A DNA stretch of 64,000 bases, taken from Lewinellaceae bacterium. Lineage in GTDB: Bacteria > Bacteroidota > Bacteroidia > Chitinophagales > Saprospiraceae. Numbering within the stretch: position 1 is the first letter of the stretch; the number at the start of each line of letters is the position of its first letter. This document shows positions 45,657 through 55,445 of this stretch, piece after piece. The translations under genes were made by a program, and so were the position numbers. Location: NCBI GenBank assembly GCA_016713985.1, contig JADJOD010000020.1:80196-144195 (forward strand). The letters run 5' to 3'. The notes beneath the pieces are model-generated. The model was given only the letters and a program-made list of their open reading frames with translations. It did no database searches and was not told the origin of the DNA.

Positions 45657-48320
45657 TCACAGCAAAAACCGGTATGTAAACTTCACCAGGAAAATATTCT
45701 GCACCTGGTTTGCAAACGCGTTGTCCATCAGGCTTCGCACGAGGGGTCTGTCGAGATCGTTAAAAGCGTCCGGCGAACTGCTCTGCGACCAGACGAGGTA
45801 CACTTCGGACCCGGGCACGTATTCCCAACGTACGACGAGGTTTGAACGAAACTGGACGAGGTTGAAATCGGGTTTGCGGAACGAATAATCTTTGATGCCG
45901 TCCCCGGTTTCATCTACGGAAAAATTATCGCCGGCTCCGATGATCTCCTCCGCGAGGTAGCGGCGAAAACGGCTGTTGAAGTCTTTGTTGAGCGGGTCGG
46001 TCACATAACCGTAGTTTTGATACAAAGCCCTGTAAATGAAGGGTTGAGCATAATACTGTACCGTCAGATCGGGCGTAATGTTGTAATTCAAACGCGCCGT
46101 AACGGAAAAAGTGCGCTCGGTTACTTCACTCACAATGGTGCGCCTGTCGCCGCCGTAATTGACCTGATCCACAAACTGGTCCTGCTTGCGCCAGTTATAG
46201 GTGTACCCCGGCGACAAGCTGAGTCGCAGCGCATTGACCGGCTGGATATTGATGCCGACGGCGTAATCCTGGGTGTGCACGGTATTTTCGAGGCCCCACG
46301 CAAAATAAGTATTGGCAAAAAAGGACACCGTTTTCCGGCCGTCGGTTTCCACGTAGGCCCAGTTGTTCAGCAGAGCGGGCCTGCGCAGCGAAGAGCCGCC
46401 CCGCAGGGCGTTGTTGGAGATGACCAGCGGGTTCCAGTTCATACCCGTACCGACATTCCAGTTGTTTTTGAACCACGCATGGGTGTTGGTATTAAACCCG
46501 GTAAACAATAAACGCCCGCCAAAATCCCAACGCGCCCAGTGGTTGTAATTGATTCGCCAGTTCCGGAAGACCGAGAAGGGTTTTTGCACCTGGTAGCCGG
46601 CCCAGGTGAAATGATTGATCTCGTCGGAGGTCGGCAAAAAGCCCACATCGTTGAGTTCAAGTTCCGGCGAGCGCCAGGTGACACCCGATTCAAATTTAAA
46701 TATTCCGCCCTTGCTGCTGGGTTTTCCGCCGATTTTGCCGATTCTGACCGTACCCCCCGTACCGACCAGCGACGTGCGGGAACTGTCCACGCCAAGGTGC
46801 CGGGCATTGCTGCGCTGAAACAGGTGTACAAAGCTGGTTTGGGTGCCCAAAATGGCGGTTTCGCTGCCTTCTACCCGGCTGAAAATGCCGTTCGCCTTGA
46901 CGTACCACCAGCGATTTTTCCAGAAACGTTGAAAATCGAGTCCGCCGGAATAAGCGCTGCGGTGCATCCATTCCAGCCCTTTTTCGCGGTTCACGGCGGT
47001 GAATACCCCGCCGATGATGGTGTTTCCCTGGTCGAAATCTTTCAGCAGGCGCCCGACGAAATAATTGGTGAGGGGCTCCACCAGTTCTTTTCGCCGCTCG
47101 CCGTTGAGGTCGATCCGGGCCATTTCCTGCTGGGTTACACTTTCGAGGATGCCGAGCGACCAGCCGTTTTTGGTTTTTCCACTGAATTTGGCCGCGCCGA
47201 GGATGGATGTTTTTTGTGGCACGTCCGCAAATTCCCCATCGACGAGTTGGGGGCGGGCGTGTGGCGCTCCGCCGATGCGGCGGGAGTAAAAAAGCAGGTC
47301 GGAGTCGTAATCGCCACCTGCTTCCGAGCCGGTGAGCCGGTAATCGAACAGGTTGCGGCTCTCCATAAAAAAGGGTCGCCTTTCTCCAAAAAAGATCTCG
47401 TAACCGTCGAGCCGGACAGCGCCGGGGTCCGCTTCCACCTGCCCGAAATCCGGGTTAATGGTAAAATCGAGGATCAGGTCGCTGGTAACCGCCAGTTTGC
47501 CGTCCATTCCGACGTTGATACGGTTTTTGGAGCCGTCGGCGAAGGGGTTGCCGAGTTCTTTTTCAAAACGTTCGGTTTGTGCCACTACGTAGGGCGCGAG
47601 TTCGACCTGTTTGCGGGAAGGCAGGTTGCGCAGGCCGTGCAATTCGCCGAAACCGCTCACCCAGCCGCCCGAATTCTGGGGGATATGCTGCCAGGTCGAC
47701 CGTTCTTCTTTCCGGAAAATACGCCGCATAACCTGAACGCCCCAGACGGGCTCCGGTTGATTGCCATAACGCAACTGGCTGAACGGAATTTTGATTTCGG
47801 CCGTCCAGCCCAGGCTGTCTACGTGTGTTTTGGCGTACCACACGGGGTTCCAGTTGGTGTCCCAGTTGCCGCCGTTGTCCGTAATAAACTCGTCCCCTTT
47901 TACTCCGCTGACGGAAAGGGTGAAGGAAAAAGCCGTGCGCAGGTCGTGGTAGCTGTCGATGTTGATTTCCATCCAGTCTCCGGGAAACTCGTCGCGCCGG
48001 CTCATCCGTTGCACGATGCTGTCCGGCGCCGCGTCAAAAGCGCGGTAGGCGATGAGCAGAAATTTTTCGTTGTAGAGGATTTTAAACTGCGAAGGCTGGT
48101 GTGGCGGCAACCCTTCGGTGGGTTGGTACTGGATAAAATCGCCGCCCCAGTCCACCTTGCTCCAAGCCGGATCGTCGGGGATGCCATCCAGTTCGATGTC
48201 GCCCGTGCCGGCAGATTGGGTGAAATATTGTTTTTTGGTGATTTCCGCGTGGGGCGGTTGGGCGGATAGTTGGGTGAAGGGAATGGTCAGGATACACAGA
48301 AAAGATAAGATTTGTTTCAT
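45657..48320 (-). CDS. DUF5916 outer membrane protein with CBM9-like domain
   Basis: 887 residues from MKQILSFLCILTIPFTQLSA (signal peptide); 26 more residues upstream lack signal character. Residues 30-210 are a family 9 carbohydrate-binding-like domain (IELDGIPDDPAWSKVDWGGD, DWMEINIDSYHDLRTAFSF, WTAEIKIPFSQLRYG). The remaining 650 residues are a large barrel (GYEIFFGERRPFFMESRNLF and many Trp/Tyr strands) ending in FTYRFLL. DUF5916 is widespread in Bacteroidota but its substrate is not known. Convergent with the lipase gene, seven bases apart. Confidence 0.88.
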   Translation of the reverse strand: MKQILSFLCILTIPFTQLSAQPPHAEITKKQYFTQSAGTGDIELDGIPDDPAWSKVDWGGDFIQYQPTEGLPPHQPSQFKILYNEKFLLIAYRAFDAAPDSIVQRMSRRDEFPGDWMEINIDSYHDLRTAFSFTLSVSGVKGDEFITDNGGNWDTNWNPVWYAKTHVDSLGWTAEIKIPFSQLRYGNQPEPVWGVQVMRRIFRKEERSTWQHIPQNSGGWVSGFGELHGLRNLPSRKQVELAPYVVAQTERFEKELGNPFADGSKNRINVGMDGKLAVTSDLILDFTINPDFGQVEADPGAVRLDGYEIFFGERRPFFMESRNLFDYRLTGSEAGGDYDSDLLFYSRRIGGAPHARPQLVDGEFADVPQKTSILGAAKFSGKTKNGWSLGILESVTQQEMARIDLNGERRKELVEPLTNYFVGRLLKDFDQGNTIIGGVFTAVNREKGLEWMHRSAYSGGLDFQRFWKNRWWYVKANGIFSRVEGSETAILGTQTSFVHLFQRSNARHLGVDSSRTSLVGTGGTVRIGKIGGKPSSKGGIFKFESGVTWRSPELELNDVGFLPTSDEINHFTWAGYQVQKPFSVFRNWRINYNHWARWDFGGRLLFTGFNTNTHAWFKNNWNVGTGMNWNPLVISNNALRGGSSLRRPALLNNWAYVETDGRKTVSFFANTYFAWGLENTVHTQDYAVGINIQPVNALRLSLSPGYTYNWRKQDQFVDQVNYGGDRRTIVSEVTERTFSVTARLNYNITPDLTVQYYAQPFIYRALYQNYGYVTDPLNKDFNSRFRRYLAEEIIGAGDNFSVDETGDGIKDYSFRKPDFNLVQFRSNLVVRWEYVPGSEVYLVWSQSSSPDAFNDLDRPLVRSLMDNAFANQVQNIFLVKFTYRFLL

Positions 48321-48411
48321 TCCGGAGCGTTTTTGCTTTTGGCAAAAGACAGCAGAGGGTGGGAGGGGGTTGCAGGGGTGTAAAGGGAGCTTGTTCAAAA
48401 TAAAAACTTCC

Positions 48412-49056
48412 TTATCTATGAGTATCTCCCATCACCTCCAGAAACTCGCTCAAAATCATCGCCGTAGCGCCCCAAACAATACGCCCGTCCACGTCAAAAT
48501 AAGGCACACTTTTGATCGTGACGCCGTTTCCTACCGTGAGGTCGGTCGTTTTTTTGTTCTCCGCGCGGGAAAAAATCCCGAGTTCCGGCGTCAGAATGGA
48601 TTCCACCTCGCCGGGCTGGGGCCTGAAATCGGGCTTGCCCAACAAGATACCTACAAAAGGATGTACCACAAAATTGCTCACCGGGATGTACAACTCGGTC
48701 AGCCGCCCCAGCACCTCCACTTCTAAGGGCGACACACCCACCTCCTCGTGCGCTTCGCGCAGGGCAACGTTCACCAACGCCCCGTCACTTTCCTCGTAGC
48801 GCCCGCCGGGGAAACTCACCTGGCCGCTGTGCCGGTCGCGCGGGTTGTCCGTGCGCTGGATGAGCACCGTATGCCAGCGACCGTTTTCCCGGCGGTGGAG
48901 CAGGTTGATCACGCAGGCCACCTTCGCATCGGGCGGCGGTACGGGGTTGAAGCCCAGTTCTTCGAGGCGACGTATACTGGCCATTTTATACTGGGCACTT
49001 CGCCCGGGCAGGGGCTCGGCCAGCCGGTTTCGGAGTTGTTCGATAAAATTTTGCAT
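48412..49056 (-). CDS. NUDIX hydrolase, CoA-pyrophosphatase type
   Basis: 214 residues from MQNFIEQLRNRLAEPLPGRS. RTDNPRDRHSGQVSFPGGRY is the motif preceding the Nudix box in CoA diphosphatases, and ALREAHEEVGV is the Nudix box core with the Mg-binding glutamates. It probably splits CoA (or oxidised CoA) into 4'-phosphopantetheine and 3',5'-ADP. An upstream in-frame ATG at 49140 would overlap the next gene's start and is less likely. About 83 bases separate it from the divergent secreted protein. Confidence 0.9.
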   Translation of the reverse strand: MQNFIEQLRNRLAEPLPGRSAQYKMASIRRLEELGFNPVPPPDAKVACVINLLHRRENGRWHTVLIQRTDNPRDRHSGQVSFPGGRYEESDGALVNVALREAHEEVGVSPLEVEVLGRLTELYIPVSNFVVHPFVGILLGKPDFRPQPGEVESILTPELGIFSRAENKKTTDLTVGNGVTIKSVPYFDVDGRIVWGATAMILSEFLEVMGDTHR

Positions 49057-49139
49057 AAATTTTTTTATTCGCCGTAAACTGAAATTTAATCGCAACCCCT
49101 TTAACTTTGGATCGCAATTTTCCACGAAAAAAATACCCA

Positions 49140-49643
49140 ATGAAACAATTATCCGCCTTTTCGATCTTCTCGTTATTCACTTTTTTGCTTCCTGCCCAGA
49201 CTTTAACACCCCGTGTAATCGCTTCCGGGGGAGGTTTTGTTGCCGATGCCGGTTTTTCCCTGTCCTACACCATCGGAGAAGCCGTGACGGCCACTTTTTT
49301 TAACACACCCGCCGACCTCATTCTGACGCAGGGATTTCAACAGCCGGAAAAAATCGATACGATTACCGGCACTTTTTCGGCGTCGCCCGACCTCTGGGAG
49401 ATCAAGGTATTCCCCAACCCGACCGGCGATTTCCTTCAGGTGCAAATGATTTCGGACCGGGCCCGCAGCCTGGACGTATCCATCTGGAATATTCCGGGCC
49501 AACTCGTATCCCCCCGTTATGAATTAAACGCCGGCGGCACCACATCACTTGATGTTACCACTTTACCTGCCGGCACTTATATACTTCAAATAAAGGACGA
49601 AAACGCGCAGCAACACTGCATCAGGTTTGTCAAGGCGAAGTAA
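49140..49643 (+). CDS. Small T9SS-sorted secreted protein
   Basis: 167 residues from MKQLSAFSIFSLFTFLLPAQ (signal peptide). A short beta-rich region (VIASGGGFVADAGFSLSYTI GEA, LTQGFQQPE) of the kind often seen before T9SS domains is followed by the sorting domain itself (IKVFPNPTGDFLQVQMISD to CIRFVKAK). It has no enzyme domain; it may be a surface structural protein or adhesin. It stands alone. Confidence 0.82.
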   Translation: MKQLSAFSIFSLFTFLLPAQTLTPRVIASGGGFVADAGFSLSYTIGEAVTATFFNTPADLILTQGFQQPEKIDTITGTFSASPDLWEIKVFPNPTGDFLQVQMISDRARSLDVSIWNIPGQLVSPRYELNAGGTTSLDVTTLPAGTYILQIKDENAQQHCIRFVKAK

Positions 49644-49809
49644 TAATCCCCTTCGGTTCCCTCCGTTCCCCTTTTCCGATTCTTACTTTTATTAAAAAGC
49701 ACGCTCCGGCTCCTGCCACTGGCATTTCATGTTCACGTGAAGCCTTTGGACGGCATAATACCACATACCCGCTTTTCCATTAAACATTCACTTTTTTAAA
49801 TCACGATCA

Positions 49810-52800
49810 ATGAAAAAAGGCATATCCACGCTCCTGTGGTTCGGTTTGTTGTTCCCCTGCTGGCTGTTTGCCCAGGCTCCCAACGCCATTAATTATCAGA
49901 CAGTTGTAAGAGACGCACAAGGAACTCCGCTGATCAATACGCCACAGATTGTCCTTTATTTTGACATTCTGGACGGTTCCCCGGCCGGAACTTTGATTTA
50001 CTCCGAAAACCAGACGGTGAGTACCAATGCCGTCGGTATCGCCAATGTTCAGATCGGCCAGGGTATACCCACACTCGGAACCTTCAGTGCAATAAACTGG
50101 GGAACGAACCAAAAGTTTTTGAAAGTATCCGTCGACGTCGGCAATACCGGCAATATTATTCCGGCGGGCACAACCTCGCTGGCCAGCGTTCCGTACGCAT
50201 TGTACGCCAACTCAAGTGGAAATGCCACCGTCAGCACAGGCGCCACGTTGAGCGGCAACGGCAGCGCCTCCACACCCCTGCAAATTGCGCAACAAGGCGC
50301 TTCCACGGGCCAGGTGCTGAAATGGAACGGCACTGCCTGGGCGCCGGAGGACGATAATAACAATACGTATACCGAAGGAAATGGCATCGACATCGCCGGC
50401 AACGTGATCACCAATACCGGCGACACGGATGCCAACAATGACATTACCAATGCCACGGCTGCCGGCGGCGACCTGAACGGACTTTATCCCAATCCGCAAA
50501 TAAAAGCGGACGCCGTTGGCAGCGCTGAAATCGCCGACGGGGCCGTCGGGACGAGTGAACTGGCCGACGCAGCCGTGACCGGAAGTAAAATATCGCCGCA
50601 GGGCGCCGCACCGGGCCAGGTACTCCAGTTTAACAACGGCGCCTGGATGCCGGCCTCCCTTCCCGTGGTCACCGGCGACAACTGGGGCACCCAGGTCGTA
50701 AAAACCGACGCCACCCTCGCCGGCGACGGCACACCGGGCAATCTGTTAAAAATTGCACCCCAGGGCGCCACAAACGGGCAGGTGCTTCAATTCAACAACA
50801 ATACCTGGGCCCCGGTTTCCCTGCCGACCGTATCCGGCGACGACTGGGGTACCCAGGTCGTCAAAACCGGCGCCACCCTCACCGGCGACGGCACCATGGG
50901 CAATTTGTTACAACTCGCCTCTCAGGGCGCCGCCGCCGGCCAGGTCTTGAAATGGAACGGTACCGCGTGGGTGCCGCAAGCCGACGGCTTCGACGGCGTT
51001 CTGAACGGCGAAGTCACCGGCCTGGCCAGCAACAATACCGTGTCAAAACTGCGCGGCCGCCCGATCGGCGGCATGGGCCCGCAAGACGGCGAAATGTTTG
51101 TCTACAACGGCACTACCGGCGAATGGGAATCACATTTGCTCACGGGTGAAGTGACCGGCACCTGGAGCAACACGACGGTATCCGAACTGCGCGGCCGCCC
51201 GATCGGCGGCATGGGCCCGCAGGACGGCGAAATGTTCGTCTACAACGGCACTACCGGCGAATGGGAGTCACATTTGCTCACGGGCGAAGTGACCGGCACC
51301 TGGAATAACACGACGGTATCCGAACTGCGCGGCCGCCCGATCGGCGGCATGGGCCCGCAGGACGGCGAAATGTTTGTCTACAACGGCACCACAGGCGAAT
51401 GGGAATCGCATACCCTGAGTGGCGACGTGACCGGCAGCTGGAACAATACGGCCGTTTCGAGCCTGAACGGGCAAACGATCAGCAACCTGACCCCCGCAAA
51501 CGGCCAGTTGTTTGTTTACAACGGCGCCACAGGCCAGTGGGAATCGCAAAACCTGTCGGGCGAAATCACCGGACCTTACAATAATACACTCGTTTCCAAG
51601 ATCAAAGGCATCAATATCGGCGCCGCAGCGGCACAGGACGGCGATATCTTTGCATTCGACCAGGGCACCAGCCAATGGGTGACGACCAAACTGACCGGCG
51701 ACGTCACAGGGGCTTACGACAATACTTCCGTGGGTAAAATCAAGGGCATTACCATCGTCGGCACACCGTCGGCCGGCCAGGTACTGTCGTTCAACGGAAC
51801 CAACTCCACCTTCAATTACACCAACGACGGACTGATATTGCCCTACAGCAACGTCAATGCTTTCGGCAACGCGGTCATGTTCAACATCGAAAACACGAGC
51901 GCCAACTCCGCCACGGGCATGCAGGTGACGTCCACAAACGAAACGGGCATCAAAGGGGTGACGAAAAAAGGTCAGGCAAACGGGTACAGCCTGAACGACA
52001 TCGTCAACACCGCCACCAACTTCCCTGCCGGCGTGTTCGGCGATGCCACGCCGTCCGGCACCACGGAAGGTATCGGCGTATTCGGCCGCTCCAACAACGG
52101 CAACGACGGCACCGGTCTCGGAGCTTTGTTCCAGGGCAAATGGTTCGGCAGCGCGGCTATCGGCGGCACAGGCGGCCAGGGTGGTATATTCGGATTCATG
52201 GGTCCCAACGGTAATGCCGGCGTACTCGGCCAGGTCGGCAATAACGGATTTGCGGGTGTTTTAGGCGTCGGGGGCGATGACCAGAACAGCGCCAATAATA
52301 CCGCAGGTGTGTTCGGACTTTCCAACGGCGCCGATTTCGGCGGGTACTTTGAAGGAACGAGTGATGAAAATGCAGGGATATTCGTTGTAGCTGCCGGCGC
52401 TGATTTCGGTATCCGTATGGAAGGCGGGCAAACCATCCCGGGCGGGTTCGATCCCAATATCGGCAATGGCTCGTCCATGTATTCCCGGGAAAACGAATCG
52501 ACCTGGGCTACCTTTGCGGAAGGAGATTGTTACTGTGGCGGAAACAACCAGTTCACCAACCCGCCGTACGTGAGGATCGACAACCCGGCCCACCCGGAAA
52601 CCGAACTGCTCACGCACAGCCTGATGGAAAGTCCGGATATGAAAACCGTGTACGACGGCGCCGTGGTGACCGATGAACAGGGAGTGGCGGAAGTGGAACT
52701 GCCCGACTATGCCGAAGCCCTGAACGAAGACTTTTTGTACCAACTGACCGTCGTCGGCCAGTTTGCACAAGCGATCGTGCGGCACAAGATCAAAGGCAAC

Positions 52801-53040
52801 TACTTTGTCATTCAAACGGATAAACCATTTGTGGAAGTCAACTGGCAGGTGACGGGCAAACGCAAAGCCCAATTTTCCAAAAAAGACCGCCCAAAAACGG
52901 TCACGGAAAAGCCGGATGAGTTCAAAGGCAAATATTACTATCCCGAGTTTTTTGACAAACCGGAGTCGAATCGGGCTGTATCCACCCACCTGAACAACGA
53001 CGTGGATATAAAAATAAAACCGAGTTTCCCGAAAGATTAA
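49810..53040 (+). CDS. Large exported repeat protein of tail-fibre-like design
   Basis: 1,076 residues. Signal peptide to LFAQ, then an N-terminal domain common in Bacteroidota (INYQTVVRDAQGTPLINTPQ, VPYALYANSSG). Two long 'GATLSGDG...GQVLKWNGTAW' repeats and an ATAAGGDLNGLYPNPQIKA segment lead to six repeats of 46 residues (GRPIGGMGPQDGEMFVYNGT is the core), residues about 400-675. A Gly-rich region with FAGVLGVGG-type coils follows, and a C-terminal domain (TDEQGVAEVELPDYAEALNE to KYYYPEFFDKP). There is no T9SS domain and no S74 peptidase. The repeats resemble phage-tail-fibre and trimeric surface proteins. Probably a surface fibre. Confidence 0.8.
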   Translation: MKKGISTLLWFGLLFPCWLFAQAPNAINYQTVVRDAQGTPLINTPQIVLYFDILDGSPAGTLIYSENQTVSTNAVGIANVQIGQGIPTLGTFSAINWGTNQKFLKVSVDVGNTGNIIPAGTTSLASVPYALYANSSGNATVSTGATLSGNGSASTPLQIAQQGASTGQVLKWNGTAWAPEDDNNNTYTEGNGIDIAGNVITNTGDTDANNDITNATAAGGDLNGLYPNPQIKADAVGSAEIADGAVGTSELADAAVTGSKISPQGAAPGQVLQFNNGAWMPASLPVVTGDNWGTQVVKTDATLAGDGTPGNLLKIAPQGATNGQVLQFNNNTWAPVSLPTVSGDDWGTQVVKTGATLTGDGTMGNLLQLASQGAAAGQVLKWNGTAWVPQADGFDGVLNGEVTGLASNNTVSKLRGRPIGGMGPQDGEMFVYNGTTGEWESHLLTGEVTGTWSNTTVSELRGRPIGGMGPQDGEMFVYNGTTGEWESHLLTGEVTGTWNNTTVSELRGRPIGGMGPQDGEMFVYNGTTGEWESHTLSGDVTGSWNNTAVSSLNGQTISNLTPANGQLFVYNGATGQWESQNLSGEITGPYNNTLVSKIKGINIGAAAAQDGDIFAFDQGTSQWVTTKLTGDVTGAYDNTSVGKIKGITIVGTPSAGQVLSFNGTNSTFNYTNDGLILPYSNVNAFGNAVMFNIENTSANSATGMQVTSTNETGIKGVTKKGQANGYSLNDIVNTATNFPAGVFGDATPSGTTEGIGVFGRSNNGNDGTGLGALFQGKWFGSAAIGGTGGQGGIFGFMGPNGNAGVLGQVGNNGFAGVLGVGGDDQNSANNTAGVFGLSNGADFGGYFEGTSDENAGIFVVAAGADFGIRMEGGQTIPGGFDPNIGNGSSMYSRENESTWATFAEGDCYCGGNNQFTNPPYVRIDNPAHPETELLTHSLMESPDMKTVYDGAVVTDEQGVAEVELPDYAEALNEDFLYQLTVVGQFAQAIVRHKIKGNYFVIQTDKPFVEVNWQVTGKRKAQFSKKDRPKTVTEKPDEFKGKYYYPEFFDKPESNRAVSTHLNNDVDIKIKPSFPKD
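51007..51834 (+). repeat. Six in-frame 138-bp tandem repeats
   Basis: Units begin at 51007, 51145, 51283, 51421, 51559 and 51697. The first three are almost identical in DNA, including silent positions; the last three have diverged. This pattern shows recent expansion at the left side and would allow copy-number change by recombination. Confidence 0.9.
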
Positions 53041-53068
53041 TATCCCGAAGGGCCGGTTGAGCAACCTG

Positions 53069-53144
53069 GTTTCCCGCAGATTTTGCTGACAGACGCAGAT
53101 TTTTATATCCTTATCTGCGAAAATCTGCATCATCTGCGGGAAAC
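53069..53144. repeat. 76-bp interspersed palindrome rich in CGCAGAT
   Basis: GTTTCCCGCAGAT pairs with ATCTGCGGGAAAC at the ends, and inner GCAGATTTT / AAAATCTGC pairs also match. The unit GCAGAT recurs in both orientations. I remember very similar palindromes scattered between genes in many Bacteroidota. It lies between the fibre gene and the SIR2/TIR operon. Confidence 0.75.
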
Positions 53145-53233
53145 TGACTTTCTGCGATCCACGTAAAACGGCCTTCTCTTACATTCAAATATCTTTTTAC
53201 ATTTGTCCGGTTTGAAACCATCCTCGCCTGCCT

Positions 53234-54550
53234 ATGTACCTCTCCAACCGCCAGTGGAAAAGTCTGTTCCGCGATATCCGGAATAACCGCTGTATTCTGC
53301 TGCTGGGCCCCCGTTTCTGGTCGAAGCAGGAAAACGGCCACGGCCGCCCCCTGCTCGAAATGCTCGCGGAGCACCTGAGCACCGAGCTGACTGCCGAAGG
53401 GGTGGGTTTTGAAAAACAAGCCGCTTACAACCTGCCCTATATCGCCCAGTGTTTTTTATCCATCCCCAAAATTCGGCGCATCGACCTGGAAGACGAAGCC
53501 ACCTCATTTTTTTCCCGGCACAGCAAAGACATTCCCGAATATTACCGCGCCCTGGCGCAAATGCCCTTTCACCTGATCGTAAATACCGCCCCCGACGACC
53601 TGATTTTCAAAGCGATGAAAGAAGTCGGGAAACCCGCCGCCAACTTTTATTACTATAATTTTAAAAAGGACAAGGGTACAAGTGTACCTCCCATCTCGGT
53701 TCAAAGTCCTTTGATATTCAACCTGTTCGGTTGTGTGGAAGACCCCGAATCGCTCGTTCTGACCGAAGAAAACCAGGTGGAGTTTATTAAAAACGTGGTG
53801 CGCGCCAACCCGCCCATACCATACCAGATCATGGGGCAGTTCGACAACCGGAAAACGTATCTTTTTCTCGGATTCGACCTCGAAAACTGGCATTACCGGC
53901 TGCTGCTCGACAGCCTCAAACTCGAACACGAAAACACCACGATTTTTCCCCAGATGGAGGATTATCCGCTGACCGAAGTCACCAAATCGTTTTACGAAAA
54001 CCGGTATCATTTCATTTTTGTCGATAAAAAGATCGGCGATTTTGTGCAGGACCTGCACGACGGGTTTTACGCATCGCCGGAAGAAGAGCCGGCTGCCGCC
54101 GAACTGCAACCCAAAAATATCGTGCTGCTGCACGACGACAACGAGTCGGATACCGCTTTCGCCCTGCGGCTGAGCAATCACCTCGCCAATTTCCAGCGCT
54201 CGGGCCGCGCCGAAATCTGGCATAAAAACATGTTGTTGCCCGGCGATTCGGCCGCCGAGATCACGGCTGCCCGCATCGATGCCGCCGACCTTGTACTGAC
54301 GGTGCTGAGCGCCGATTTTTTTGCATCCGATCCCATCAACCGGGTGGACCTTCCGGCCCTGATGGCGGCTCATTTTGAAAAAAACACCCGGATCGTTCCG
54401 ATCCTTCACCGCGATTGCGACGTGGAAAATTCGCCGCTGCGCCGCTTTGCCCTCTTGCCCCAAAACGGCCTTGCCATCTCGCGCTGGGATCACGAAGACG
54501 AAGTTTTGAAACAGGTGGCCGAACACCTCCAAAACCTGTTACATGGATAA
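53234..54550 (+). CDS. SIR2-like plus TIR-like fusion protein, degenerate catalytic sites
   Basis: 438 residues, no signal or membrane segment. Residues 1-280 match the bacterial SIR2-like fold: RNNRCILLLGPRFW (nucleotide loop), PFHLIVNTAPDDL, LIFNLFGCVEDPESLVLTEE, YLFLGFDLENWH. The usual catalytic Asn of T-T-N-Y-D is Ala (NTAPD, 117-121), and the His of K-L-H-G is Phe (LFG, 164-166). Residues 294-436 look like a TIR domain (IVLLHDDNESDTAFALRLS, IWHKNMLLPGDSAAEI, VLTVLSADFFAS); where TIR NADases carry Glu, this has VDLPAL. It overlaps the nSTAND gene by eight bases. Likely the effector or adaptor of the operon. TACATTTG at 53198-53205 may be its -7 box. Confidence 0.75.
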   Translation: MYLSNRQWKSLFRDIRNNRCILLLGPRFWSKQENGHGRPLLEMLAEHLSTELTAEGVGFEKQAAYNLPYIAQCFLSIPKIRRIDLEDEATSFFSRHSKDIPEYYRALAQMPFHLIVNTAPDDLIFKAMKEVGKPAANFYYYNFKKDKGTSVPPISVQSPLIFNLFGCVEDPESLVLTEENQVEFIKNVVRANPPIPYQIMGQFDNRKTYLFLGFDLENWHYRLLLDSLKLEHENTTIFPQMEDYPLTEVTKSFYENRYHFIFVDKKIGDFVQDLHDGFYASPEEEPAAAELQPKNIVLLHDDNESDTAFALRLSNHLANFQRSGRAEIWHKNMLLPGDSAAEITAARIDAADLVLTVLSADFFASDPINRVDLPALMAAHFEKNTRIVPILHRDCDVENSPLRRFALLPQNGLAISRWDHEDEVLKQVAEHLQNLLHG

Positions 54551-55445
54551 ACCGAAACAAAAAAGCCGGTACCCGGGTATCCGTGCCTTCGAACAGGAGG
54601 AACGTGATCTTTTTTTCGGGCGCGAACACGAAGCCAACGAACTGTTCAGCATGGTGAAGGTGCGCCCTTTGACGGTGTTGTTCTCCAAATCGGGCATCGG
54701 CAAAACCTCCCTCCTGAATGCAGGGCTGATCCCGCGCCTCGAAGAAGACTTTTTCCGGCCGGTAAAAATCCGCCTCCAGGATACCACCCATTCACCGGCG
54801 TATACGTTCAAAAAAATATTGACGCCTTTTTTGCAGAAGGAATACCTGAAACAAAATGCGGGTTGTACGCCGGAAAAGGCCTCGCTTTGGCAGTTTTTAC
54901 GCGCCTGCAAGTTTGTAAAAGGCGATGTGGAAATGACCCCCGTGCTCATTTTCGACCAGTTTGAGGAGTTTTTTAACCACGAACCGGCCGACCGCGACGA
55001 ACTCGTGGAATTGCTTTCCGACCTCGTGGGCGAACGGTTGCCGTATACCGAACAGGAGGTATTTCGCAGCATCCCGCGCCGCGAACGCACCGACGAACAA
55101 TTGGACTGGCATACCCCCATCCGGGCGCGTATTTTGTTTTCCATTCGCGCCGACCAGGTGAGCCAACTCGACGAACTGAAAATCCGGATACCCACGGTAC
55201 TGCACGACCGTTTTCACCTCAAGCCGCTCAACCAGCAAACGGCCGCCACAGCCATTCTGGAACCCGCACTGAAGGAAGACCCCGCTTTCGAAACCCCGCC
55301 TTTCCGCTACGACGCCGTTGCGCTGGAGGAAATGCTGGATACCCTGAGCAACAAACTGCGCGAGATCGAATCATTTCAACTGCAATTGCTTTGCCAGCAT
55401 GTAGAACAACAGGTCAAACAACGATATGCCAACCAAAACGCCTGA
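54543..55445 (+). CDS. nSTAND-type NTPase (N-terminal part)
   Basis: 300 residues. YPGIRAFEQEERDLFFGREH is the standard opening of nSTAND1 NTPases. The P-loop is FSKSGIGKTSLLNAGLIPRL (SxxGxGKT; the first Gly is Ser). Walker B is VLIFDQFEEFF, sensor-like ILFSIRADQVSQLDEL follows, and the helical part FQLQLLCQHVEQQVKQ starts the winged-helix region. Such NTPases act as signal switches in conflict and immunity systems. Translation is coupled to the SIR2/TIR gene (eight-base overlap). It ends in another frame inside the next gene; one A less in the A4 run at 55435-55438 would fuse them (ANQTPDIVITPDYL). Confidence 0.85.
   Translation: MDKPKQKSRYPGIRAFEQEERDLFFGREHEANELFSMVKVRPLTVLFSKSGIGKTSLLNAGLIPRLEEDFFRPVKIRLQDTTHSPAYTFKKILTPFLQKEYLKQNAGCTPEKASLWQFLRACKFVKGDVEMTPVLIFDQFEEFFNHEPADRDELVELLSDLVGERLPYTEQEVFRSIPRRERTDEQLDWHTPIRARILFSIRADQVSQLDELKIRIPTVLHDRFHLKPLNQQTAATAILEPALKEDPAFETPPFRYDAVALEEMLDTLSNKLREIESFQLQLLCQHVEQQVKQRYANQNA

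Noticed and set aside
46539..48269. 576-residue open frame on the plus strand
   Set aside because: It is antisense to the DUF5916 gene, which has a signal peptide and clear domains; the plus-strand translation has no domain and arises from GC-biased third positions.
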